DNA of 26,360 nt from Scleroderma bovista. Taxonomy: Eukaryota > Basidiomycota > Agaricomycetes > Boletales > Sclerodermataceae. The stretch lies in NCBI GenBank assembly GCA_037178675.1, contig JAYMGJ010000480.1, positions 1 through 26,360 of the forward strand, in the 5' to 3' direction. Shown piece after piece: positions 1-9,914 of this stretch; the first letter of the stretch is position 1; every line of letters starts with the position of its first letter. The position numbers were made by a program, and so were the translations under genes. Under the pieces are notes generated by a model, which saw only the letters and a program-made list of their open reading frames with translations, was not told the origin of the DNA and searched no databases.

Positions 1-254
1 CTGAAACTACAACAGACCGAGTATCTAAGTATTTATACTGAGTGGAATGGATGAGGCGATGTATGGGAAGTCAGGATTACCGACGAACGACGAGCGCAGC
101 TGCGCTGCACGCTGAGTAAGTATGGTAAGTGCGATAACCAGATTACTGATAGGTATCGTATTAGTAATGCAACGGGACGGGAACGTATAGTAACCGGAAA
201 CAAGAAAGGAAACATATTAGGTAATAGTACAGAGAGACAGAACAGGTAACACGC

Positions 255-806
255 TCACTGATCGGTGGCGATACAGGATAGAGAGAAATGGAGAAGGGAG
301 TACATACAATAAACGGACGGCGAATGCATGGTCGCGATCGGACAATAGAGTACAGGGTGATCAGGTGTCACGGTCATGACAGCATCACCCATGCTATTGT
401 TCCATTCACTCTCTGTCATCAGCCTCAAGGCTTGCAGCTGTTTTGCAGTCCTTCCGCACAGGCTGTGGTAATGGCTGACTTGTTTGAATACAATCTTGCA
501 GGCAAGCAACAAATCAGGTTTGTTGCAAATGTAGTGATGAAGCTTGTTCATAACTTGGTCATCAGTTTGTGAAAATGCAGCTTCCATGAGAAAAATTCTT
601 CGAGCTGTGGTATTACACTCACTCCATATCTTGATGAGTCCATCAGGAACACCAATTATTGAGTCTTTTCTAACAAGAGCAGCTCCTGAATGTCAAAATA
701 CACTCAGCCTGAGACGGGGATGCTTTCCAGAATGGAACTGAGCCAGATCATGACCACAGATAGGATAGACTTGTGAGCGAGTGAGGGTGCAGAGGCCATG
801 AGACAT
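255..806 (-). pseudogene. Decayed unassigned coding remnant
   Basis: Minus-strand reading frame from an ATG at 806-804 to a stop at 255, about 183 residues, interrupted by one TGA at 693-695 (codon 38). I do not recognise the family. The N-terminal part has a CGHD motif followed by HSGKHP. After the TGA the frame continues at once with protein-like sequence (HSGAALVRKD, then GVPDGLIKIW), a helical stretch, and a FKQVSHYHS segment near the middle. Continuous frame on both sides suggests that the TGA replaced an Arg CGA codon (C to T at CpG) rather than marking an intron. The last 60 or so residues look less protein-like, so the true 3' end may lie earlier. It may be a fragment of a multi-copy fungal family. 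Coding status is moderately supported; function is unknown. Confidence 0.4.
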
Positions 807-1239
807 TCAGTGTATGGGAAAAAGGTCAGCCTAAGGATTTATATGACCAGTAAACCACACGGCTGCAATGCGATAGTAATATGTAACACACCTATGCCTT
901 GTTTCCTGGCATTTAGCATTCTCTAAGCGACTCATGATGTAGATATAGTCATTGTATGTTATGCTGTGCGCCTAAGTGAGGGAAGAGGTCAGAACAACCA
1001 AAAACCAACACCAAATGACAGCAATATGCGAGTGGTGGTGTTCCTTTGTGTTTCTGGTATTTAATCTCCTCAGGGGGATGTGCTGCACACCTTCAAGCAG
1101 GATGCAGAAGGGAAGGGAAGGGCTTCTGATGGGGATGATATGTGACTGGGGATGGTATTGACTCCTCTTCAGCCTACCACAGTGGTTAGGAAGAGTCCTG
1201 GGATAGAAGAGTGATGATAGATTGATGACAGGGGTGTAA
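807..1239. other. Intergenic stretch without a recognisable gene
   Basis: Both strands carry only short, compositionally poor reading frames that overlap each other. I see no motif, RNA gene or clear repeat. Confidence 0.3.
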
Positions 1240-2120
1240 CAGCAGTGATGGAGCAACAGGGAAGCAAGGGGACAGTTCCTGCTTCAAGAATGCAATGGAC
1301 AGTGATGGGATGGAGTGGACAGAGATGCTAGACTGTGCTTGAGCCTAGAGAAATGATCAAATACAAGATGTATCTGATAAACAGCAATATAGGAGCTTTA
1401 GGCCAGCACTGAGTGACCTACAAGTCCAAAGACAGAGATAGAGCTTATAGACAGAGAGGGAGAGTGAATGTGGTCGCTTTATTGAGGGGGAAGCAGACAC
1501 TTCCTTGCAACCTTTGGCTGCTGGTTTATATACAGGAGGGGCTGTGGCCCTGTAAGCACAAATGACTAAGTGCTTGGTAAGAGATTGGTAAGAAATTGGT
1601 AAGTGATCAGTAAGCAGTATAATCAGGCTGAGTCATCTATGGGGAAAGCCTAAACAAGCTGCTGAGCCAAGGGAATATGGAAAAATCATTGCATGGGGCC
1701 CAAAAGAGAGGGGGGGGAAGCAGGGGATGAGTAGATTGAAGCTAAATGAGCATATGCGATGACATAATGCATATGAATCATAGGGGCATGAGTCATGAAT
1801 TGATAAGCAGTATGATAAGCATGATTTGAAGGATGATTGGTAAGTGATTGGTAAGGGGAGTAATGGGGATTAGTAATGCCAAGAGGGGATGAATAATGTG
1901 CAGCAGAGTGGGTCAGAGTGAGCCAGAGTGACTCTGTGTGACTCAGACAGAAGGGAAGCACAACCTGTGATTGATTGAACTTTAGATCTGGAGATGAGCT
2001 TCTGAAGCAGTGCCACTGATGGGAGTGGCTGGGGGATAATAAAAGAATTGATCCGACCAGAAGAGCAGTGTCAGGGGGCCTGGAATGTAGAGTCACAGCT
2101 GGTCACAGAGTGTCACAAAT
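1240..2120 (-). repeat. LTR-like remnant (uncertain)
   Basis: Read on the minus strand this stretch resembles a retrotransposon LTR or its promoter region. A TATA-like GTATATAAACC lies at 1523-1533. About 50 nt downstream comes AATAAAGC, then a CT-rich leader. Upstream of the TATA are two clusters of the repeated word CTTACCAAT (near 1575-1605 and 1837-1855), as in U3 regions. A possible TGTGACA start lies near 2118. I could not find paired termini, a target duplication or a partner LTR, so this could instead be an ordinary promoter. Its reading frames look like shadows. Confidence 0.25.
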
Positions 2121-3002
2121 CCCTTGGATTGAGCTTCTGTAGAGCAAAAATGCAAAATTTGGTGCTCCCAAAGTGCAGTCTTCCCTTGAGCAGTAAGGGG
2201 AAGGTTCTGTACTCTATTAGGGCTCCTAAGAAGGGTTCTAGAGCACTGTTTCATTCATGTTTGTTGTGGGATAGCAGAGAAGTGAAACGTGAATAGCAGA
2301 TTCGACGTGTCCAGGGAAGTGAGATGAATGATAGAGGGAGATGGATGTGACAGAACTCTGGGATGAAAGGACCATATGCAGAGGACTCAGGAGACACAGA
2401 GACGACCAGGTATGAATTTTCAAGTCTAACGATAGACTTGAGATGACCAAAGTATGTGTGCGATGCAGGACTGACGAGAAGAATGCACATCAGGAAAAAC
2501 TGGTAATGCCATATATCAATATATACCACTATATATCACTATTACTGCCCTTTGTCACACAAAGTGCAATAATTGCATTATGGCATCTATACCATACCCC
2601 CCTTATCTATAGTGCACTAGGCATAAGGTGAGCCAAAGATGGCCGCGGCAAGAGAATGCAGCTGACAGAAGCCGCGGTGTTATAGTAAATACAAAGTAGG
2701 ATACCAGAAAAGTGAGCTGGAAGCACAATCAAGACAATAATGACTTCCCTCCGAAGACCCACAGGACTTTATAGGGCATGTGTTCAGTGGTGGGCAAATA
2801 ATGATAAGGAGAAATATGGATCATCAAAATATCAATAAGTTAGGTTAGACATGTCTGGAAACATAATAAGCAACCACGCAGCAGCCGCGGCAACATGATA
2901 AGCATTATCATTTCTAAAATTCCACTCCATGTGTATTTATTAATTCGCTTAGGAAGAGATGTCAATAGTGAAATGCATCTGTTCTATAAACTCCTCTGCA
3001 CC
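2121..3002. other. Gene-free stretch with first CCGCGG motifs
   Basis: No convincing gene. It contains an AT-rich segment with short imperfect inverted ends (TGGTAATGCC near 2501 against GGCATCTATACCA near 2583-2595) and the first three CCGCGG palindromes of the window (2643-2648, 2672-2677, 2885-2890). The 3' flank of the oxygenase gene starts at its right end. Confidence 0.3.
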
Positions 3003-4263
3003 TTACAGTATGGTAGGCCTCAGCAACCTCTCCACACTATCAATCCTCATCCAATCCGCACACCTTGGAACATTTGCCCAATGGTGAATGTTATCCCTCA
3101 TGTAGTAGGTCAAACAGTACCGGTTTCCTTCTACAGCATTTACCCCGTGCCTAAGAAGCCTCCCGGAGAATGCGACCGCGGTACCAGGCTTGTACACCAG
3201 CTCGATGCCAAGGGTAGGGATGGCCATGATACAGTCAGTGTATTCACCCACATTTACTATAATATCATACCAACTGGCATGGGATTGGGGATCATGGTGG
3301 AGGGGGGTGCACCGGTTTGCAATAACCGAAATATTGGTAAACGCGGTGGGCCAGAGGGATAAGGCCCGGTTCATGCCGAGGTCGTTTGCGGAAGACCAAT
3401 CTTCCAATAAACTAATTCCTCACATACCATCCTCATACAGCTGTGGATGCATGATTGATAATGCACCCGATATAATGGAGGTCGGCTGCACCATATCTTG
3501 CAACCACTGGAAACCTGCAGCTGTATTGAGGTCTGTGGAAATGGAAGCATTTTCATTCTGAATATGATATTATCAATTAATTCATGGCAGGAATGGTAAG
3601 CACACACGTAATGACCCATTTGATGTCTTGCAGGAGAAAGCTCCAAACAACCGGTCACATGGGTCTGTTCCAAATGAAAGTACTGCGGGTCATTGCGCCA
3701 TGTCTGGCCAGTTATACTGGCGGACAGTTGTGTATGGAGTGGACCTAATGCCTGCGAAATATTTGTCTACAGGGATTATAGAAGATTATAAACAGAAGAG
3801 GTATTAAATCATACCTGTGTTGGGCGTGCCAAGGCACCAGGGAGATACCACAAAGCTACAGTTCCCCCCTCCCCCAAAATCACCGCTGGTTCATCGATAA
3901 GACCTGAGATAGTAGCAGGGAACTTGTTAAGGAAGGTTTGCTCCCTATCCGTGGTGGTCCCAGGCTCCATGGATGCCAATGATTCAGAAAGCCGGATGAG
4001 GTCAACACCACAGTCAACTGGACAAAGATGAGTACTCGAGGAAAGGGGCATGGAGGAGGCGTACTGCGATAATTATATGCAGTAACCAAAGTGGCTACCA
4101 TCTGGTGCATCCCAACGGAAAGGTCGACTGGGAGGTTAAGGGGAATTTGAGGTGCCGCGGTCCCAGAGTCAGGGAAAGCCAAGGAACAGAAGTGGCATCG
4201 CATATAACCAGAAACTTGATGAGATAGCTGGTAGTTGGTTGGGTAAGACACAGGAGCAGCCAT
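3003..4263 (-). pseudogene. TET/JBP-like 2OG-Fe(II) oxygenase, one in-frame stop
   Basis: Likely a 2-oxoglutarate/Fe(II) dioxygenase of the fungal TET/JBP type, a family that oxidises modified bases such as 5-methylcytosine in DNA. The gene model has an ATG at 4263 and exons 4263-4099, 4063-3815, 3766-3608 and 3557-3003, all in phase 0, with introns of 35, 48 and 50 nt; the 35-nt intron is the least certain. The product is about 375 residues. The catalytic fold is in exon 4: NISVIANR, the iron-binding HxD in LHHD, SWYDI, LGIELVYKPGT, the distal His in RHGV, the 2OG-binding Arg in EGNRYC, then YYMRDN. An in-frame TGA at 3420-3422 interrupts the sequence just before the catalytic core. Sequence on both sides fits one continuous exon, so CGA to TGA is likely. 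The KDZ fragment nearby fits, since fungal TET/JBP genes are known to be linked to KDZ transposons. Substrate specificity is inferred. Confidence 0.75.
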
Positions 4264-4657
4264 GAAGGGGAGAGAGATGAGACCCAAGCAAAGCTGGGAT
4301 ACTGAACAATATTTATATGGAGACCGCAGGTAGATGGCGGCGGGGTGGTGGCTATGGATAATCAACAAAGTTCAAACCAATAAATAAATTATATAGGAAA
4401 AATAAAGAAATGGAATGGAATTTACAATGTTGGGACGGTGCCAATATGAATACATTCACATCAAGTTGGAGATCAGCTGCAGGTGGAACCCACATCAGTG
4501 GGCATTGAGTGGTAAAACCTACCATTACTCCAAAAGGAGAAATTTGACGAATCAATAGAATTTCAAATGTTACCAGAATTACCCTGTTGGTGTGTTGCCC
4601 AGCCGCGGTGACAGATCGGAAAATGGTGATGCCATATCAGTATACAACATCAATTCC

Positions 4658-4740
4658 ACATATATAGCAACCGCGGTTGTATTCCACCGTGGTGAGATTA
4701 GGCATCTAATTGAAATCCAATCATTCACTCATATGCTAAT
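4658..4740 (+). repeat. Direct repeat, copy 1
   Basis: Begins ACATATATAGCAACC, contains CATCTAATTGAAATCCAATC, and ends ATATGCTAAT. It matches copy 2 (4811-4877) but has about 16 extra bases that double the CCG(C/T)GG core: ACCGCGGT followed by ACCGTGGT. The copies start 153 bp apart. Confidence 0.8.
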
Positions 4741-4810
4741 AACAAGGGAACAATAAGGGGTCAATTTCCTGACAAATTCTGTGTTTTATATTTGGCTATC
4801 ATAGCAGACT

Positions 4811-4877
4811 ACATATATAGCAACCACGGTGAGAATAGACATCTAATTGAAATCCAATCATCCATTGATATGCTAAT
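4811..4877 (+). repeat. Direct repeat, copy 2
   Basis: Second copy of the repeat at 4658-4740. The core reads ACCACGGT here, a CpG-decayed form of ACCGCGGT. It lies close upstream of the 5068 gene. Confidence 0.8.
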
Positions 4878-5067
4878 CAAATATACACGGAACAAAAGGG
4901 ATGTAGCAATTATATATCCACAGGAGCACCTGGTGATATTCAACAATGCAACCTGGGTGGGTGGTCATTGTTTCATAAACAATGGTAGGCCATACGTGGG
5001 AACGTTGTTGGAGAAATTATAAATATAGACCTTTATAATATCCGCCTTTATTCCCCATCCTACACCC

Positions 5068-5866
5068 ATGGATCCCTCCATTATTCAGGCACACACACTA
5101 TCCGTGACTTTGCAATACGCGGGTATCAGATTCCGTCGGTTTGTCCATGCTTTGCAGCAGACAGGGGAAGATTCGCTATGGGAGAAGATTGATTGGCATA
5201 GCCATGTACTGGCAGAAGTGGTGCGATCCTGGATTACCCATCACATCGAATAGGCTGACCAATCTTGCAGGCAATTCTGGAGTGATTACTTGGCGCATGT
5301 AACAAGCATGGGCTGGTGATGCAGGTTCCCGCGGTTGCAGCCCAAGTGATGGAATGGGTTTCTGTTGGGGACCCCGATGCACCAACTTTGATGGGCCAGA
5401 TCAAAACCATTGATGTCTTCAAGGTTTATCCTGCGGAAGCCAGAGTCCAAAGTACATGGGCCACACCTGGGGCGTGGTGGGTATGGGGTGTCCCCTGCAA
5501 TGTTGTACCACGGACAACACTCCGCCAGCTGGTCACAGAGGCACAGCAATTCTTTCCGCAGACCCAGGTGAGTTCACAGGGTAATGCAAACAAATTTCTA
5601 ATAAGCATTCTTTGCAGCCCGGGGATTATGGAATTCCAACCCTATTTAATGTCCCGGAAACCCCAGGCATGGGAATCGAAGATATCAAATTACACACGCA
5701 GCATCTCTTGAAAGAAGTCGATGAGAAGATCTTCCATCAAAATACCCTATTACATCATCTCATCGACTGCATGACCATGGTGGAATATCTAACTGATTCT
5801 GCCGATGAGCTGGAGGAGAAGTGGGCGGTGTCCGCAGATAAACTTTGGAGGGGAAAGGACAATTGA
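5068..5866 (+). pseudogene. Unknown Agaricomycete-type gene, apparently broken
   Basis: Starts at ATG 5068 (MDPSIIQAHT). Three protein-like segments follow: 5068-5250 (helical, LQYAGIRFRRFVHAL), 5316-5567 (VPAVAAQVMEWVSVG, then FKVYPAEARV and a Trp-rich WWVWGVP), and 5618-5866 (PGMGIEDIKLHTQHLL, then a probable coiled coil, ending TGA). The intron 5568-5617 (GTGAGT..GCAG, 50 nt) joins the last two in phase. Between the first two, no good intron fits. The frame meets TAG at 5251-5253, continues with plausible sequence (QFWSDYLAHV), and needs a one-base shift near 5308-5316, in or next to a G run. I read these as a CAG to TAG change and a base deletion. I do not recognise the family. It is divergent from the oxygenase gene and convergent with the KDZ fragment 78 bp downstream. 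Confidence 0.5.
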
Positions 5867-5943
5867 ATGGTGTTCCATAATTGCATGTAAATTGTAGAAC
5901 TAGTATGCATTGTTTGTGCCTCGGGTGATATTTTAACACATAA

Positions 5944-6302
5944 TCATTGACAGAGTTTGCTCAATTTGTTGTACATGTCATATTGCCTTGCTGCATAGCA
6001 TGCCATCCCGCAGTCAAAGTCCAATCCCAATTTCGCTGCTTTTTCCTCCCAGAAATTTGCCCGGTTCCTGAAGAAGTTGTGTGTCCAACCCTGTTCTGAA
6101 ATTATGAGGTCCACCTCTTCAGTCCATCGATCTTGTTTTGCCTTCGCCTGTAACCAATGAACCCAGTAAACTATTTGGAATCATTAAGTAGATATATATG
6201 ACCAAAAATTGCAAAGCTTACACTCTGACATCCAATCATTTTTATTTGTGTCCTTTGGAATGTCCATAGTCCAGAACCATGCCAAGGAGTCTGTGACACT
6301 CG
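5944..6302 (-). pseudogene. KDZ transposase C-terminal fragment
   Basis: This is the 3' end of a Kyakuja-Dileera-Zisupton DNA transposase gene on the minus strand. Exon 6302-6222 follows a TCAG acceptor and encodes DSLAWFWTMD..NDWMSE. A 51-nt intron (6221-6171, GTAAGC..AATAG) leads to exon 6170-5944, encoding FYWVHWLQAKAKQDRW, then EEVDL and a CYAARQ segment, then TGA at 5946-5944. The splice joins in frame and yields the SEFY-x-VHWL-x-AKA-x-x-DRW signature known from fungal KDZ proteins. About 102 residues remain; full KDZ transposases are usually several hundred to over a thousand residues and carry the catalytic residues upstream. Upstream sequence is lost: the plus-strand gene at 6394 starts only 92 bp away. 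The surviving part has no stop or frameshift. It may be a transposon relic or an exonised tail. Confidence 0.8.
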
Positions 6303-6393
6303 CTGACATAATCATAATAAATATTCAACATACCACGCGGCTTCCACACCGCAAACTTGTTTTCACTCCCACTCAGCTCATTTTCACTTCACT

Positions 6394-7911
6394 ATGTCTA
6401 CCCAACAATCCGACACTCAACTCGCATCCTCCTCCAACGTCCCCGAAGATTTTGGAACCCCCATGACGCCTGGAGAAGTCATCGCGGATGCCACCAGCCT
6501 CATCACCGCACGAGTCGCAACAATTAAGAAAACTAAGGATACTGGATTATGGCTGGGCGTCCATCGCAATGTCTGGGCCCAGCTGGTGAGTAAACTAATT
6601 TAAATCCTTGACTGTATCTAACAATTGTCAGAACCGTGTTTGAGAGGTGGTGGGGAACCTACCCCATGGTTTCAACATCCCCCCCATGCTCATGTCCCTC
6701 GACCGCGACCTCGAGGATCCATCAGAGGGAATTACCACGTGGCCAAAGTGGCCCCAACTCCTGCAGTGTCCTGCAGAGAACGTCTCCAACCATCCCTGGT
6801 GCAACCGCGGTCAAGACTCCAATCGCGGTGACCGGGTTCCCGAACCAAGTGATGAAGGCCAAATGGACGGTGAGCAGGCAGCGGAGCAGAGGGTGGAGGA
6901 GGAGAGGGTGGATAAGGGGAAGCAACCGGCACATGAGGTGAGTAGCAATGACGCTGGCCCATCTGAGCCAGTAGCTCCAGAGGAGGGGAGAGGTCGTCGC
7001 GGTGGACGTGCAAAGACTCAGGGACACAGCCAGTCCCATCGCCCTCGCAAGCGGGTCAAGTCGGCCCCCATTGTCGACAGTGACGACGAAGACACCGCCA
7101 AGCCTATTCGTTGTGGTGTCACGAAGACCTACAACCTTCACAATCCCCCTCCCAACTTCCCCATCCTTCCCACGATGGATCAATGTGACCACTGCACCCG
7201 TCGAATGTTACCCTGTGCCAGGAAGGAGGACCGTGCGTGCTTCCAGTGCAACAAGGGGAAGCATGGGTGCAGCCTGTCACTGAAGCGTACGTGGTCTCAA
7301 TTGCAATCGCGTGCACCAGCAGCATGGACCAGCCAGCCAGACCCCCCCCAATCACTAGCACCAACCCCTGCACCACTGCGTACAAACCCTCCCCGTTCGA
7401 CTCGCAAACACAAAGCCAAGAATCCCGTTCCCGCGGGTGTTGCATCTGCAGGTCCAGCACATGCAGCTCGACCTTCAACACCTGACCCATTGAGGGGCAA
7501 ACATGAAAGTAAGTTGAATATTTGTTTTATTCTGTTCTGCTGAATATCTAAACAGAATTTGATGGAGTGCTGATAGTGCAACCGCGATGGCTGTCAAAAT
7601 CGAGGGACCGCGGTACAAGCGTCAAGTACAGCGAACATATGACCATGGCGACGACAACAAGCGCCTGCAGCGAATGTTCCGACTTGAAGGAGAAGTTGGG
7701 CGATGTGACGCAGAGGCTGGAGGCGCAAGAGGTCCAAGTGGACACACTTCGCCAGCTCATGGAGAGTCTGAGGTCAAGTACACTAATTGTCCCTCCAGTA
7801 CCGTCCCCTCCCGGTGCCATGCAAACTTTCACACCAGTTGAAAGTCCTGCATCCATTTTCCGTACGCACTCCCCTTCGTCTGTCCATGCTGAGTCATCAG
7901 GAAATCAATGA
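6394..7911 (+). CDS. Zn2Cys6-like cysteine-cluster and coiled-coil protein
   Basis: Three exons are proposed: 6394-6585, about 6647-7508 and 7556-7911, about 470 residues. The second intron (7509-7555, GTAAGT..ACAG) joins in frame. The first intron starts at GTGAGT 6586. The best acceptor (TCAG, 6628-6631) leads to an in-frame TGA at 6641-6643, whereas a weak GAGAG acceptor ending at 6646 keeps the frame, so the gene may be intact or have one nonsense mutation. The middle exon is charged and basic-rich (GRGRRGGRAK, RPRKRVK, DSDDED), then has CDHC..C..CFQC..C at about 7183-7273, a C-x2-C-x6-C-x7-C-x2-C-x6-C pattern like the fungal Zn2Cys6 cluster. The last exon has a probable coiled coil (LKEKLGDVTQRLEAQEVQ). 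This suggests nuclear DNA or chromatin binding. A similar layout occurs in the antisense gene of the retrotransposon at 15317-16370. Confidence 0.6.
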
Positions 7912-8414
7912 GAGTCTGCTCAACCTTTATATAGCATTACCATTTTTTCCATGTGTATCCACATGCATCATTCTGATATACACTTAGATCATGTCATATA
8001 CTTTCTGGTAGTGTTTTGAGTGATGGACATCTTTATCAGTCTACTTGATTATGATCAATTTAGACAGGTTGCTTCTTTTTATCATGCCAGATCACCAGTA
8101 TACCTGCTGATATATATGACCAAAAACCCAACCCCTGCTAAATGTGTTCAAATGTATATATAATTATACCTGCTGATGTACATGCTCAGATAAGTTTCAT
8201 TCTGATGCTCCAGATCAGATTTATCAGAAAGTTATTACTGTCCCAGCTGTCCCAGAAGTACTCATACAAGCCAATAGTACCCATACCTTCATTGCCTGTA
8301 CTTAAATTTCAACCACCTTAATTCATTCAATATTCATCTTAATCAATTTATATTCAATTTTGTACAGTACAAAAGAATAAATATTGTACACTAATGGGGG
8401 CAGAACAGAGACTA
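7912..8414. other. AT-rich intergenic region
   Basis: Likely 3' flank of the preceding gene. AT-rich, with a short repeated phrase TACCTGCTGAT at about 8101 and 8167. No gene seen. Confidence 0.4.
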
Positions 8415-9128
8415 AATATATTATATACATTGAGGTCGTCGTCGTCGTCATCATCAATGGTTGTGACGTCAATGCAGGTGGTGGGGGTAGTGGCAGTGGC
8501 CACGTCGAGGTCGTCGTCGTCATTGCTGGTGTTGCGTCAACAACGCAGGTGGGGGGGTCGTCGTAGTCGTCGGTGCCTGGTGGTGGCCGTGTTATCGACG
8601 CGGGTGGTAGTGGGTGGTGGTCACGTCGCCGTCATCCAGGTGGGGTGGTCGTCGACATTGGGGGTAGTGGTGGCATTGTCATCGTCGACATTGGGGGTCG
8701 TCATCGTCGTGTCGTCGACATTGGTGGTGATGGTGGTCGCGTCATCGACGTTGGTGGTGGTGGTCGCGGCATTGACGACGTTGGGGGTGGTCGCGTTGTC
8801 ATCATTGAGGGTGGTGGTGGTCGCGTCATCGTCGACGTTGGGTGTGGTGGTGGCCGCGTCGACGTTGGTGGTGGGTGATCGTGTCGTCGTCGACGTGGGT
8901 GATGATGGTGGTCACATCGTCGTCGTTGACGTTGGGGGTGGTGGTGGTCACGTCATTGATGACGTTGGGGGTGGAGGTCGCATTGTTGTTGTTGTTGGGG
9001 GTGGTCGTCGTGTCGTCATTGACGTTGGTGGTGGTGGCTGCGTCGTCATTGATGCAGGTGGTGGTGGCCGCATCGTCATTGACACTGGTGATGGTGGTGG
9101 TCGACGCGTGGTGTGGTGGTGGTGGTAG
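8415..9128 (+). repeat. GT-rich degenerate tandem repeat array
   Basis: Low-complexity DNA built from GTCGTC, GTTGGTGGTGGT and GTCATCGACGTTGG words in degenerate tandem copies of roughly 30-36 bp. The plus strand is almost only G and T with scattered CpG-containing GTCGAC. Long open frames here (Val/Gly/Ser-rich on plus, Thr/Asn/Asp-rich on minus) exist only because the sequence lacks stop codons. I do not call them genes. Confidence 0.85.
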
Positions 9129-9157
9129 AAGACAGAGAGTGAGGAGACTTAGAGACA

Positions 9158-9192
9158 TTTTTGAAGTGTGTGTGTGTGCGTGTGTTTGTGTA
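9158..9192. repeat. TG/GTGTGC microsatellite at the array junction
   Basis: A (GT)n-like run, TGAAGTGTGTGTGTGTGCGT, lies in the spacer between the GT-rich and CA-rich arms. Confidence 0.7.
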
Positions 9193-9245
9193 CATGATTA
9201 TATCAGCATATTCAACGATCAATATTTTCTAAGGCTTCACTACAT

Positions 9246-9640
9246 GCCTCGTCCACAGCCATCTCACCACTACCACCACCAGCGTCGTCGACGCGACCAC
9301 CACCATCAGCGACGACGACGACAGCCCCACCACGGACGACGGCAATGACAATGGCCACCACCAGCATTGTCGACCAGACGACAGTGACGACAGCCAACGC
9401 CAACGTGACGACGACGACTACCCACCGACCACGACCACGGCCTGTGTCGTCGACGCAGTCACCATCCCACCGCCAGCGTCGTCGCGACCCGACGACGACC
9501 ACACCACCTGTGTCGCGGCCACCATCCCACCACGAACGTTGTCGTCGCGACCCGACGACGATGACTGTCCTACCACCAATGCCCCCGCGACCAGACGACG
9601 ACGACGACTGCCACCACCACCTGCGTCAATGGCGCAGCAA
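9246..9640 (-). repeat. CA-rich degenerate repeat array (inverse of 8415-9128)
   Basis: Made of CCACCACC, CGACGACGAC and GACGACAGC words, the complement of the words in the 8415-9128 block. The strand composition flips from G/T to C/A across a spacer of about 115 bp, so the two blocks form a long imperfect inverted repeat. Reading frames here are low complexity and not called as genes. Confidence 0.8.
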
Positions 9641-9914
9641 TCACCCCGTTCCTGTCCCTATCCCCAGCGCCGATGGCGATGACGCAACGACTCCCATCCC
9701 CTCCGTACAAACATATTACTTAGCTATTTGTATTGTATTCGTAGTAGTTCTAATAAATTAATTTTTTACTGATGTAATGGAGTGAGTGCCCTCTACTGGG
9801 TACACTGGACCAACTGGGGGAGGAGTGGACTGGACTTAGAGTTGGACAAACTGGCACAGAGTCAGTCACATGCTGTCAGCTAATTGGATGCTGATGGCCT
9901 TGTGCTCTTGCATG

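Larger units (their letters stand above)
4264..5067. other. Divergent intergenic region
   Basis: About 800 bp between the divergently transcribed oxygenase and the 5068 gene, so it should hold both promoters. It is AT-rich, carries two CCGCGG sites (4603, 4671) and a direct duplication (4658-4740 and 4811-4877). A small plus-strand frame at 4792-5022 has no recognisable motif and I do not call it a gene. Confidence 0.4.

Noticed and set aside
1..2640. Telomere or subtelomere
   Set aside because: No TTAGGG-type repeats in the window, and low-complexity blocks lie in the interior.
8384..9348. Long Val/Gly/Ser- or Thr/Asn-rich frames on both strands
   Set aside because: They arise from stop-free GT/CA repeat DNA, are open in several frames at once, and show no domain.
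9212..9761. Frames rich in Thr, Pro and Arg in the CA-rich arm
   Set aside because: Same low-complexity cause; codon structure follows the repeat words, not a protein.
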